DNA of 64,000 nucleotides, from assembly GCA_013152205.1 (NCBI GenBank), contig JAADGV010000032.1:1-64000 (forward strand), in the 5' to 3' direction. Made by a program: the position numbers and the translations under genes. Positions 44,041-52,355 of this stretch are shown here, one piece after another. The stretch is from Planctomycetota bacterium (GTDB lineage Bacteria; Planctomycetota; Planctomycetia; Pirellulales; Lacipirellulaceae). The notes under the pieces are model-generated. The model did not search any database and was not told the DNA's origin. It was given only the letters and a program-made list of their open reading frames with translations. The first letter of the stretch is position 1, and every line of letters starts with the position of its first letter.

Positions 44041-45513
44041 CTACGAACGGCGTCTGCGACCGACGAGACCGGCAATCGTTCCCAAGCAAATCAATGCCAA
44101 GGACGAAGGCTCGGGGACAGCAGCAACAGCAGGCCCTGGTACACCAATCGAAACGAACTGGTTGCCTGCGATAAGCCCCAAATCTAGTCCGTTCGAGGCA
44201 GGATTTCCGAGATTGCCAAGCAAAATTCCGTCACCAGCAAACTGGTTGGCTAGAAAATCACGGCTGCCATTGTTGATAAATGCTGAAATCTGAATGACAT
44301 CGCCGGCTCCGGGGTTGCCGATCTGGGACAGCGGAATCGAGAATTCGATACCCGTGGTGACCAAGGAGGGATCAAACGGGGTAGCGATCGTGTAGTTACC
44401 ACCATTTGCAGCACCACCGTCAACACCATCCACGTTGCTGTTATCAAAAGCCATTTGCAGGTCGATGGTATTTTCCATGTTGCGATGGCTAAACGTATTG
44501 CCAGGGTCGTTTATCAGTTCGACATCAAGAGCGAACTCCAGTTCTTTCGCGATACAATCGGCGCCCGAGTTATCTGCATTGCATCCCCCGGCACCAAGGG
44601 CGTAGTTCTTATCGATCAAATCGCCTTGGCTGAGGCCGGGAAGTGTCGGCCCTAACAGGGCTTCGGAGTTATCAATGCCGGTAGACTGTGGGGCGAACGG
44701 ATAGTCGGCCAAGGTGGAATTGGCCACATCGTAGCCAAAATTCGATTCCCAGGTAGCGTAGTCACCATCGTCTACACTGCCATTTCCCGAGGCGTCGCCT
44801 TCATTTCTTGTGACACCTGTGGCACCGTAATTACTCTGCCATGTGAGGAATTCACCACCATCCACGTTGCCATCGGTGTCGAAGTCAGCCGTCGTACCTC
44901 GCAATACTTGTGGCAAGCCACGCTGGGCCAATTGCATGCCAGGAACTACAACTGCGCCAGTGGTGCCTTGGGTCAAGTCCGCGAAATGAACCGTCGCAGC
45001 GTAAAACTGAAGCTCAGAGGGCAAAGTGGGTCTTAATTTTTCAAAACCCTGGGCAAATGACAAAAAGTAGTCCGCGGTAAAACCTGCGTCGAAGGTCAAG
45101 CCGTTTGAGCCTTCAAACGCACCCCCAGAAAAGGGATCGACGCCCGCAGGTACATTATTCATGGCCCCACCAGCCCCATCTTGGATGATCTGATTGACAC
45201 CACCGGCCGTGGAATCGATGTAGAGGTCGAGCTTATTAAAGTTGGTTTCGAGATTACCGGCAATCACCATGTAGAGTCGGCCATTTTCAATTTTCGCGAA
45301 AACTTGATCGATCTCAGACCCGCCACCACCGTTGATCGGATCGCCTGTGGTGGCGTCTCCAAACTGTGTGTCTGTATTCTGCACTGAGAGCGAAGCATAG
45401 CCATCCGCAACGCTTGCGTTGCCATCGATCACCGTGACTGCCCACGCTGGGCCACACATGGCCGTTGTCGTGATTGCGACAACACAAACCACTAACCATT
45501 TTAAGGAACTCAT
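44041..45513 (-). CDS. PEP-CTERM secreted protein with internal dockerin-like repeats
   Basis: 490 residues from ATG 45513, chosen because GGGAGA is 8 nt upstream (45519 is closer than usual). Signal peptide LKWLVVCVVAITTTAMCG. A central calcium-loop pair (DFDTDGNVDGGEFLTWQSN and DASGNGSVDDGDYATWESN) matches the planctomycete dockerin-like repeats. The C terminus VPEPSSLALICLGTIAGL then GRRRRS is a PEP-CTERM sorting signal cleaved by an exosortase, which is not in the window. The bulk (about 40-450) is a beta-rich surface domain of unknown role. It lies between two amylase genes. Confidence 0.85.
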   Translation of the reverse strand: MSSLKWLVVCVVAITTTAMCGPAWAVTVIDGNASVADGYASLSVQNTDTQFGDATTGDPINGGGGSEIDQVFAKIENGRLYMVIAGNLETNFNKLDLYIDSTAGGVNQIIQDGAGGAMNNVPAGVDPFSGGAFEGSNGLTFDAGFTADYFLSFAQGFEKLRPTLPSELQFYAATVHFADLTQGTTGAVVVPGMQLAQRGLPQVLRGTTADFDTDGNVDGGEFLTWQSNYGATGVTRNEGDASGNGSVDDGDYATWESNFGYDVANSTLADYPFAPQSTGIDNSEALLGPTLPGLSQGDLIDKNYALGAGGCNADNSGADCIAKELEFALDVELINDPGNTFSHRNMENTIDLQMAFDNSNVDGVDGGAANGGNYTIATPFDPSLVTTGIEFSIPLSQIGNPGAGDVIQISAFINNGSRDFLANQFAGDGILLGNLGNPASNGLDLGLIAGNQFVSIGVPGPAVAAVPEPSSLALICLGTIAGLVGRRRRS

Positions 45514-45617
45514 TTTCATTTCTCCCTCGCTTAAGTGATGAGATGACTGTTGAAAGAGGATCATCTCGAAAAACTAGACTTCAAAAAACACCCATCTTCA
45601 AAAACAACCGACGACAC

Positions 45618-48600
45618 TCAGTCGCGACGTCGAAAACGTCTACCTACCCCCAGGCCTAATACGGCAATCATTGCCAAAGCCGCCGATGTCGGCTCAGGAA
45701 CGGAGGCCGCGACAGCCGGGGCTACTAGCCCACTTGCTACAAAACCAAAGTTTGCCGACCAGATATCGATATCGGCCTGATCGATCACTCCATCCAAACT
45801 GGCATCGCCATTGATATACAAAGCGCTGCTAAGTGTGCCCATCCCCTGCTGAAGTAGCAAGAAATCGCTACCATCCACGTCCCCATCAAGATCGAAATCA
45901 CCGGGCAACGAGCGAGCGATCTCGGTAATCATCGTTGTGACATCATTGATATCGATCACGCCATCGACATTGAGATCCAGCGTCCAAAAATCAGGGTCGG
46001 TATCTGGCAGGCCAAAGCCGTTGTAGATATCAACCACATCCGCACTGTTCGTGAAAGTATCTCCATTAAGATCGCCCCGACGGGTAAGCACTTCGATATA
46101 CTCGTCCAAGGCAGGCTGGCTAGCTCCGCTTGCCAACAACTCGGTATCGAGTTGGAACAAGTCAAGGTTGTCGACCAGGCCGTCGGCATTGGTGTCGGCG
46201 GTTGCTTCGAAATTCTGATTCTGGCTGTTCAACACCGCCTCGAAACCCACCATGTCGGCTGGGCCGATGAAACCATTTTGATCGGTGTCGCCAAAACCGG
46301 CGCCGAAACCCGTGTTGGGTGAAAGGCCGACAAAGCGTCGCACGGTGTAATTTCCGGTCGGCTCGATCATGACAATCGTGGCTACGTTATTTCCCTCAGG
46401 AACATTGTTTACGCCAAACTTGAACTGACCGCCTCCTATGGCCGACGATTCATTACCTGCATTGACCATCGAGAGAATTTGCGCCTCGCTGAGGGCCGCC
46501 CCGACGTTCATCAACACATGCACCTCATCAGCCGTGTTGTCGATGCTGCCAACCACTAGGTCCAAATCCTCGGGGGCGCCGCCAAACGGATCGAAGCTGA
46601 CGATCTCAGACTCTGGAGCGACCAGATCGATGTAGACTACTCGTTTGAAATCGGTGAAGACCGCAGGGCCGCCATCTCCGCCCGTGCTTGCATCACGCTG
46701 GCGGAACGAACGTACGGTGATGAAATTCCGTCCTTCGTTTAGCTGCGTGGCATCGATGGTTTGCGAGTACGACCCTGAACCCGTGCCGACATTGGCACCG
46801 CCGCTCCAGATATAGCCGGGTACGCGAGTGTCGGTGAAATCTTCAAACCCATAAGCGACGCCCCCAGGCGTGGGATTGTCGTAACCGGCGACGTTGTTTA
46901 AGTCCAAACCCTCGTTGATCTTGATCAAAGCCGTATCGCCGTCGGCGTTGTAATCACGCACCGGAAGCATGGTGTCGGGGTCGATCAAACTGACGGGCGT
47001 CGTGTTCAACTGCACTTCAAACGAGTTGGCCGTGATCACGTCGATGTCGCCCAAACGGGCTGTTCCGTTGTTGGCGGCCGAAGGGACGGCACCGGCAAGG
47101 GTTGATGTGACATTGGTTAGCGAGAGCGCGCCTTGGGGGGTGGCTAAGCCATAAATGACGTAGCCTCGACCGTGTAATCCATTTCCGGGGATGCTGATAT
47201 CGATTTGTCCGGCTCCATTGACTTTCACCGTTTCGGGGATGACTCCGCCGGGATCAACGGCAGGATCTGCCGCGTTGCCGGTGAGTTCTACGAGGATCAA
47301 GCCCGGGTCGAAGTCGGTTTGCACTCCGGTGCGAGTTTCGACAACGGCGTCTGTGCGGCTGCTGAGTCCAACAACCGCCGATTTCGATCGTTCGTAAACG
47401 TAGATGTTAGAAAAAGCATCGGGATTAGGATTAAAGGCGTCGTCGACCCATCGTTCATTGAAGTTACCTCGCCCATACGCGTTGCGAATGTCCACCAACT
47501 TGGTGATCGTATCGCCATAGAATCCGCCCAGCGCGTCGACCTTGCCGTCTTCAGGAAATGGGCGACCTTCGCCAAACTCTTTGGCGTTGAGATAAACGAT
47601 TGCTTCGCCCGGTCGCATCAGCGTGTAAGCGTAGGCAACATTCTGCAAGAACGGCGTACCGCCAGGAATATCGTCGTGGTTCTGCACAAACGACACGCCT
47701 TGGCTTCCATTGCGCAGGCCATCGTCCTGAAGGTCTTGGCTAGCATTACGGATGTTGAGCCAATTGTTGTTGCCCGTCGTACCGGTGAGATTGTCTCGCA
47801 TGGCAAAGAACAGCGGGAAATCCAACGCGTCGCGGTTGCCGCCAACCGTGGTGTTCGCCGGGTTGATAGCTTGCGAATTGGGCAAATCTCGTCGGATATA
47901 TCCTTGCAGAGTGCCTGTGCTGCCATCGAAAATTTCGGAAAACGAATACACGGGCTGATAGCTACCATCAAGCTGCAGGCGTGGGTTAGCCCGAAACACG
48001 GCCTGATCGAGTTGGTCGAGCACGCCTTCGGCGAAATGTTTCGCTGCGTCGATCCGAAAACCATCGACGCCGATGACTTGCACCATCCATTGGGCATTTC
48101 GCTTCAACAGGTCGACCGAATTTTCCAAAACCGCGTCGCCGCCCATCGGATTGGCCGGGTTGAAGCTGCTGCGTGGGACGGTGACCCCCAATTCAGGATC
48201 GTTGAGAATAATGTCGTTCCAACCCTGGTCGGGATAGAACCTCGCGTTGTTCGGATCGGGAATGTTGTAGACGCTGCCTGCAGGAATGTTGTCGGGATTG
48301 ACGAAATCGACCGGCTGGCGAATGAACTGATAATTTTTTTCATGGGCAATATCGACCAAGCCCGAGATCCGTCCATTGAACGGATCGGTGTTGAAGTCGA
48401 TCGCCGGATCGCGGAAATCGCCAAAGGGATCGCCGGGAAGCGTAAGAACAAATCCTGGATACCCCCCCAAGGCCACAAACTGCGGATCGAGCGAATTGCC
48501 AAAGCCGTTGTGATTCGGAACCAAATCGGTATAGACATTCACGTTAGCCCGGTCGGCCACCGCTGTGAGCGTTTTGAGCCCTGCTTCGGTGCCATACAGC

Positions 48601-48929
48601 GTTGGGCTACTGGGCGACCCCAAATCAAAGCGGTCGAACACATCGTAGCCGACCGAAAAACCGCCACTATCTGCTTTCGAGGGCGGCGGCAACCACATCG
48701 ACCCATACCCCGAGTAAAACAGATCGACCTGCCGGTCTTCGATCGTCTGCCACTTGGCTTCATACATTTGGAGTATGGCGGGCGCCGAAACGTCCTGGGC
48801 ATGCGATTGCTTCCCTAGCATAGCCACGACAAGAATCAGCAAACCAAGTAGAACATTCGCAGCATTCCACACCCTGCTATGCACGGCTTCGGCTTGGTCT
48901 CGATTAGTAGGAGGTTGTTGGTTCATCAT
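45618..48929 (-). CDS. Large GH13 alpha-amylase-like protein with dockerin repeats and PEP-CTERM
   Basis: About 1103 residues from ATG 48929. Signal peptide NVLLGLLILVVAMLGKQSHA. GH13 regions: VYTDLVPNHNG, GFRIDAAKHF (nucleophile Asp), YSFSEIFDGS (acid Glu), FVQNHDDIPG. After the catalytic part come beta-rich domains (about 560-860) and three dockerin-like blocks: DTDQNGFIGPADMVGFE, DLNGDTFTNSADVVDIYN and DFDLDGDVDGSDFLLLQ, then DASLDGVIDQADIDIWSAN. It ends with VPEPTSAALAMIAVLG and RRFRRRD, a PEP-CTERM anchor. This suggests an outer-surface starch-degrading enzyme. The start is uncertain (no clear Shine-Dalgarno). Confidence 0.88.
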   Translation of the reverse strand: MMNQQPPTNRDQAEAVHSRVWNAANVLLGLLILVVAMLGKQSHAQDVSAPAILQMYEAKWQTIEDRQVDLFYSGYGSMWLPPPSKADSGGFSVGYDVFDRFDLGSPSSPTLYGTEAGLKTLTAVADRANVNVYTDLVPNHNGFGNSLDPQFVALGGYPGFVLTLPGDPFGDFRDPAIDFNTDPFNGRISGLVDIAHEKNYQFIRQPVDFVNPDNIPAGSVYNIPDPNNARFYPDQGWNDIILNDPELGVTVPRSSFNPANPMGGDAVLENSVDLLKRNAQWMVQVIGVDGFRIDAAKHFAEGVLDQLDQAVFRANPRLQLDGSYQPVYSFSEIFDGSTGTLQGYIRRDLPNSQAINPANTTVGGNRDALDFPLFFAMRDNLTGTTGNNNWLNIRNASQDLQDDGLRNGSQGVSFVQNHDDIPGGTPFLQNVAYAYTLMRPGEAIVYLNAKEFGEGRPFPEDGKVDALGGFYGDTITKLVDIRNAYGRGNFNERWVDDAFNPNPDAFSNIYVYERSKSAVVGLSSRTDAVVETRTGVQTDFDPGLILVELTGNAADPAVDPGGVIPETVKVNGAGQIDISIPGNGLHGRGYVIYGLATPQGALSLTNVTSTLAGAVPSAANNGTARLGDIDVITANSFEVQLNTTPVSLIDPDTMLPVRDYNADGDTALIKINEGLDLNNVAGYDNPTPGGVAYGFEDFTDTRVPGYIWSGGANVGTGSGSYSQTIDATQLNEGRNFITVRSFRQRDASTGGDGGPAVFTDFKRVVYIDLVAPESEIVSFDPFGGAPEDLDLVVGSIDNTADEVHVLMNVGAALSEAQILSMVNAGNESSAIGGGQFKFGVNNVPEGNNVATIVMIEPTGNYTVRRFVGLSPNTGFGAGFGDTDQNGFIGPADMVGFEAVLNSQNQNFEATADTNADGLVDNLDLFQLDTELLASGASQPALDEYIEVLTRRGDLNGDTFTNSADVVDIYNGFGLPDTDPDFWTLDLNVDGVIDINDVTTMITEIARSLPGDFDLDGDVDGSDFLLLQQGMGTLSSALYINGDASLDGVIDQADIDIWSANFGFVASGLVAPAVAASVPEPTSAALAMIAVLGLGVGRRFRRRD

Positions 48930-49025
48930 TCGGTGTAATTTTCGGTAAACTGAGACTGTGTTGCTTATGGTCGAAATCAAATCGACCAAGGTCTATGAGT
49001 GATTTGGTATCCTTTCCACTCGTAA

Positions 49026-49478
49026 TTAACGACGACGTCTTCTTCTTTTCTTCGGATCTACCCAATCGGACGGCGGTTCGGAGGTGAGTTCTAGGTTGAT
49101 GTCGTTGCTTCCCGATTCGACAGCTATTTTTAGAGGGGAGGTTTTGGCTGATCGATACCACAGGGGCGTGATCGGTTTGCCGGGAGTTGGCAGGGCTCCC
49201 TCTTCTTTCGACACGGACGGTTCGTTGACGACTACGGCCACGACATATTCGCCTGGAGGAAGGCCCGATTCGCGTCCAGTTTTGAGTGTGTAGGAACCAT
49301 CATCTGAAATTAAACCGTAGGCTGTAGGACCAGGCTGCATCGGCTTGAAAGAGATGGTGCCACGAGGAAGTGGCTCGCTATCAAGCGTAGCTACCCCCTT
49401 GACGTAGGAGTCGTAAGTTCCACCGCAGCCGACCATCAGCAAAACAGCAACCATCGAAAAACATAACCTCACACTCAT
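49026..49478 (-). CDS. Lipoprotein with transthyretin-like domain and poly-Arg tail
   Basis: 150 residues. Lipobox LLMVGCGG. The body (YVKGVATLDSEPLPRGTIS, GPTAYGLISDDGSYTLKTG, LPPGEYVVAVVVNEP) matches the small carboxypeptidase-regulatory/transthyretin-like lipoproteins often beside planctomycete DUF1559 genes. The extreme C terminus is KKRRRRRR, unusually basic for an exported protein. It overlaps the next upstream lipoprotein gene by 4 bp. Role unknown. Confidence 0.75.
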   Translation of the reverse strand: MSVRLCFSMVAVLLMVGCGGTYDSYVKGVATLDSEPLPRGTISFKPMQPGPTAYGLISDDGSYTLKTGRESGLPPGEYVVAVVVNEPSVSKEEGALPTPGKPITPLWYRSAKTSPLKIAVESGSNDINLELTSEPPSDWVDPKKRRRRRR

Positions 49479-50101
49479 TGAGCTGGCTCCTCCTTTGCTG
49501 GCTCGGAGCTAGGCTCCTCATTCGCTGGTGGTTGCTCTTGGGGACTATCAGCGACTTCCGTCTCTTGCTGAGCAGTAGGAGCTTGCTCTTCATTCTCGAC
49601 AGCGGATTCTTCTGACTCTGCTTCTTCAGTTTCGGCCCCTTCCGGTGGCTGCGCACGATCGACGGAGATGTTTATGATGTTGCGACCAGACTCCACTTCG
49701 TACTTCAACACCGAGGTAGACTTATCGCTGAATTTTGCGTCGGTGAGACGAGGGCCCGGTTTGGGTAGGCCTCCTTCGTCGTCTTGTGAAGCAGGAGACG
49801 ATACGGTTACTGCTACGGTTGCCGTATATTTACCGGGATAGATTTTGTTGGCTCGATCATTTTTCTTTCCTCGTCCAACACGCAAGGCATAAGTACCATC
49901 CTTGAGTATCGTGCCATAGGCAACTGGCCCCGTGCCCTCAGGATGAAAAGTTACGATTCCTTGACTAACAAGCTCGCCGTCGATTGTCACCGTGCCTTGA
50001 ACAACAGCATCCTGTTTGGCCGAGTCATTGCAGCCCAGCACCGCAGACAAAGCGATCGCAGCATAGGCGTAGTACTGATTTGAAATAGTTGCAGATGTCA
50101 T
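49475..50101 (-). CDS. Lipoprotein with transthyretin-like domain and acidic tail
   Basis: 208 residues. Lipobox SAVLGC. The same family as the neighbour (VVQGTVTIDGELVSQGIVT, GPVAYGTILKDGTYALRVG, YPGKYTATVAVTV), followed by a long acidic, Glu/Pro/Gln-rich tail (about 140-208) that is probably disordered. ATG at 50101 with AGGAAT 10 nt upstream. It lies between DUF1559 and its own paralogue. Confidence 0.75.
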   Translation of the reverse strand: MTSATISNQYYAYAAIALSAVLGCNDSAKQDAVVQGTVTIDGELVSQGIVTFHPEGTGPVAYGTILKDGTYALRVGRGKKNDRANKIYPGKYTATVAVTVSSPASQDDEGGLPKPGPRLTDAKFSDKSTSVLKYEVESGRNIINISVDRAQPPEGAETEEAESEESAVENEEQAPTAQQETEVADSPQEQPPANEEPSSEPAKEEPAQ

Positions 50102-50132
50102 GTCATATAATTCCTAAACGGCCATAAACTCT

Positions 50133-51227
50133 TTAATTTTCAAGCGAAACAACTTCTTCGCCGTTTCGTGTCGCCAAGCCTCGGTAGATCGAGTGGTCAA
50201 TTCCTTCGACCATGAAATGGACAGAAGCGTCGGCCATCACGAATTGCGCACCCCCCGGGTGAAGGCTACGAAATCCGCGTTGCTCGTACCATTGAAGAAA
50301 GAGAATGGTTGGGTCATCTTCGATGTTGAAAAAATTGAGCGGTGAATTACAACTGGCCCAATCGCCATCAGAAAAGTAAGCAGCGTCATGAAGATCTTGA
50401 GACGATACCGCCTCGCCAACCATAAACGTGTTACTCATACCGTCCGTAATTTGCCTCAATTTAATGGGCTTAAAATACGCAGTCCGCCAAAACAGGCCAT
50501 TGCAACCAATAACATTGTTGTGGCAATCAAATGGATTGCCATCCAAGTGTGAAGTCGATTGAGGCCAGATTACATGATCTCCCAAGACTCCCTTGTAGCT
50601 AGTAACTGCAACAGTGGCACCGTGGCCTATCTGCTCGTTAAGCACCTGCCCTTGTTTTGGTACGGCTGAGGCGTCCGAGGGACACGTGATCACCGGCAAT
50701 TGCTGCCCCATGATTTCCCTCAAAGAAGGTCTGCCCATTCCACTCCCAAACGGTCCATTTACACCAAAATCCCCTGGGAAGTCAGCGAGGGTTTGGGTGA
50801 TTTGATCGTACATCGCTTGCTGCTCTAGCTGAGGCAGGATATCGACGAGCCAGCCTTTGCCGTTGTAACCAGTCTTGCCTCTGCTAGGGTCCAAGGCGCC
50901 AGGTACACCAGGTCCCCATATCCAATCACCGTTTTCGTCAACGTCCTCCGGCTTGTAAGAATGGCTGTACGGCAAATTGCCCTGAGCGCTCTCAAAGTTG
51001 ATGATTCCCAGGCCGATGTTTTTTAGGTTGTTCGAGCAGCTCATTCGTCGGGCTGCTTCTCGGGCTGCTTGGATGGCGGGTAGGAGTAGTGCTACTAGGA
51101 CACCGATGATTGCGATGACGACTAGCAACTCGACGAGTGTGAAACCCGTGTGTCGACGTGGTCGTCGTGCAGCCGGAGCGGATAGGCGAGACGCTCGACG
51201 GTTAATGAGTTGGTATCTGGCGGTCAT
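50133..51227 (-). CDS. DUF1559 domain pseudopilin-like protein
   Basis: 364 residues from ATG 51227; an upstream Met would lengthen it by 20. Prepilin leader HTGFTLVELLVVIAIIGVLV, ALLLPAIQAAREAARRMSC, and the H-X9-DG end HPGGAQFVMADASVHFM. It is followed on the same strand by two small lipoproteins and preceded by a PEP-CTERM protein, an order that recurs near 62-64 kb. Confidence 0.9.
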   Translation of the reverse strand: MTARYQLINRRASRLSAPAARRPRRHTGFTLVELLVVIAIIGVLVALLLPAIQAAREAARRMSCSNNLKNIGLGIINFESAQGNLPYSHSYKPEDVDENGDWIWGPGVPGALDPSRGKTGYNGKGWLVDILPQLEQQAMYDQITQTLADFPGDFGVNGPFGSGMGRPSLREIMGQQLPVITCPSDASAVPKQGQVLNEQIGHGATVAVTSYKGVLGDHVIWPQSTSHLDGNPFDCHNNVIGCNGLFWRTAYFKPIKLRQITDGMSNTFMVGEAVSSQDLHDAAYFSDGDWASCNSPLNFFNIEDDPTILFLQWYEQRGFRSLHPGGAQFVMADASVHFMVEGIDHSIYRGLATRNGEEVVSLEN

Positions 51228-51376
51228 GGCTAAAACATCCTCACGTAAGCAGCGTAAATTTGGTGTGTACGTTCCCGCTCGCAGCAATCGCCGCCTGCTC
51301 GCTCGGCTCGGAGAAGCCTAGCGAGCAAAGCAGCGATTACCAACTAGCAAAGTCTCTTTCTAAACTCATATAGTGC

Positions 51377-51444
51377 GTGTTCCGCACTCCCGACCCGGAG
51401 GGCCGGGCTAGGTAGCCCGGCCGCTTCCGGTGGGGGTGGAACAC
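51377..51444. repeat. Large imperfect inverted repeat between PEP-CTERM and DUF1559 genes
   Basis: Left arm 51377-51409 and right arm 51414-51444 are imperfect complements (GTGTTCCGC... with ...GTGGAACAC; GGCCGGGCT with AGCCCGGCC) around a 4-nt loop. It lies 18 bp after the PEP-CTERM stop on the minus strand and may act as a terminator, although there is no U-run. Confidence 0.75.
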
Positions 51445-51461
51445 TCAACGGATAAATTGCT

Positions 51462-52151
51462 TCAGACGAGACGGCGTCTTCGGCAAGCTACCCCAACAAG
51501 GGCCAATCCGGCCAACGCCAAAGACGAAGGCTCGGGAATGGCTGCTGCACTCCAGCGACCATTCGGCAAATCAAGCTGGAAGAGCCAATCGCCGTCGGCG
51601 GCGACAACTGCCGTGTTATTGGCAGCCGAATTACCGAAGTTGTCGCCAATGGCGATATCCCAACTGCCGGCTTCGCGGAACTTCCAGTCGTAACTTCCGG
51701 CGACCAGATTGACCTGGATGGAGTACAAACCTCCGCCTAGGTCAGCCATGGCAGCACCAGACCAGCCGTTCATCGCACCGATCAGTTCCCAGCCGAATTG
51801 GCCTGGATCTTGGTAACCAACTCGCATTTCGGTGGAAGGTTCCCAACCATCGCCCCAGGAGGTGCTTTCCCAGAAGTTGTAATTAATCTCGCCCGCTGCG
51901 TCGGCAATGACTCTACCATCGCTGCCGGGGGCGCTGACCGAGAAATCCCCGTTAGCGATTTTGTAGTTGAATCGGTCACCTGGGTTCAATCCAGAGATGG
52001 TCCCAGTGAAGTAACCCCCACCTTGGTCTGTCAACTGGGCAGACAAGTCCCAACCATTAAAATCTCCTCGCGCATACCAAGGATTGGCAGATGCGCTGCC
52101 TCCCATTTGGGCCACAAGCCCAAGAATAGCTAAACACACAAAACGTTTCAT
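51462..52151 (-). CDS. PEP-CTERM protein with two carbohydrate-binding-like domains
   Basis: 229 residues from ATG 52151, chosen because GGAGGT is just upstream. Signal peptide KRFVCLAILGLVAQMGGSASA. Two similar beta-sandwich segments, WYARGDFNGWDLSAQL and WELIGAMNGWSGAAMADL, followed by YDWKFREAG, resemble the CBM48/E-set starch-binding type of amylase-linked domains. IPEPSSLALAGLALVGVACR then RRRLV is a PEP-CTERM end. It probably binds alpha-glucan at the cell surface beside the amylases; that is inferred from the fold and neighbours. Confidence 0.82.
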   Translation of the reverse strand: MKRFVCLAILGLVAQMGGSASANPWYARGDFNGWDLSAQLTDQGGGYFTGTISGLNPGDRFNYKIANGDFSVSAPGSDGRVIADAAGEINYNFWESTSWGDGWEPSTEMRVGYQDPGQFGWELIGAMNGWSGAAMADLGGGLYSIQVNLVAGSYDWKFREAGSWDIAIGDNFGNSAANNTAVVAADGDWLFQLDLPNGRWSAAAIPEPSSLALAGLALVGVACRRRRLV

Positions 52152-52355
52152 TTTCCTACCTCCGGGTTTCCCCTCAAAAACAAAAATCCAGTCCAACTAC
52201 GCAGCTTCGCCATTGCACTTGTACACCGTGCTGGCCGATCCATCGCTCGCTGCTACATCAACCTCATCCCTACTTCCATCTAACCACTCGTTCCGGTCAA
52301 CAAAGTGTTGAACGGTACCACTTCAACATAAGTGCCCAATCTCTTGTGCAAAAAA

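Noticed and set aside
47205-48818. 537-residue ORF on the plus strand inside the GH13 gene
   Set aside because: It is antisense to a gene with complete GH13 motifs and has no signal, family match or Shine-Dalgarno; a shadow of the high-GC third positions.
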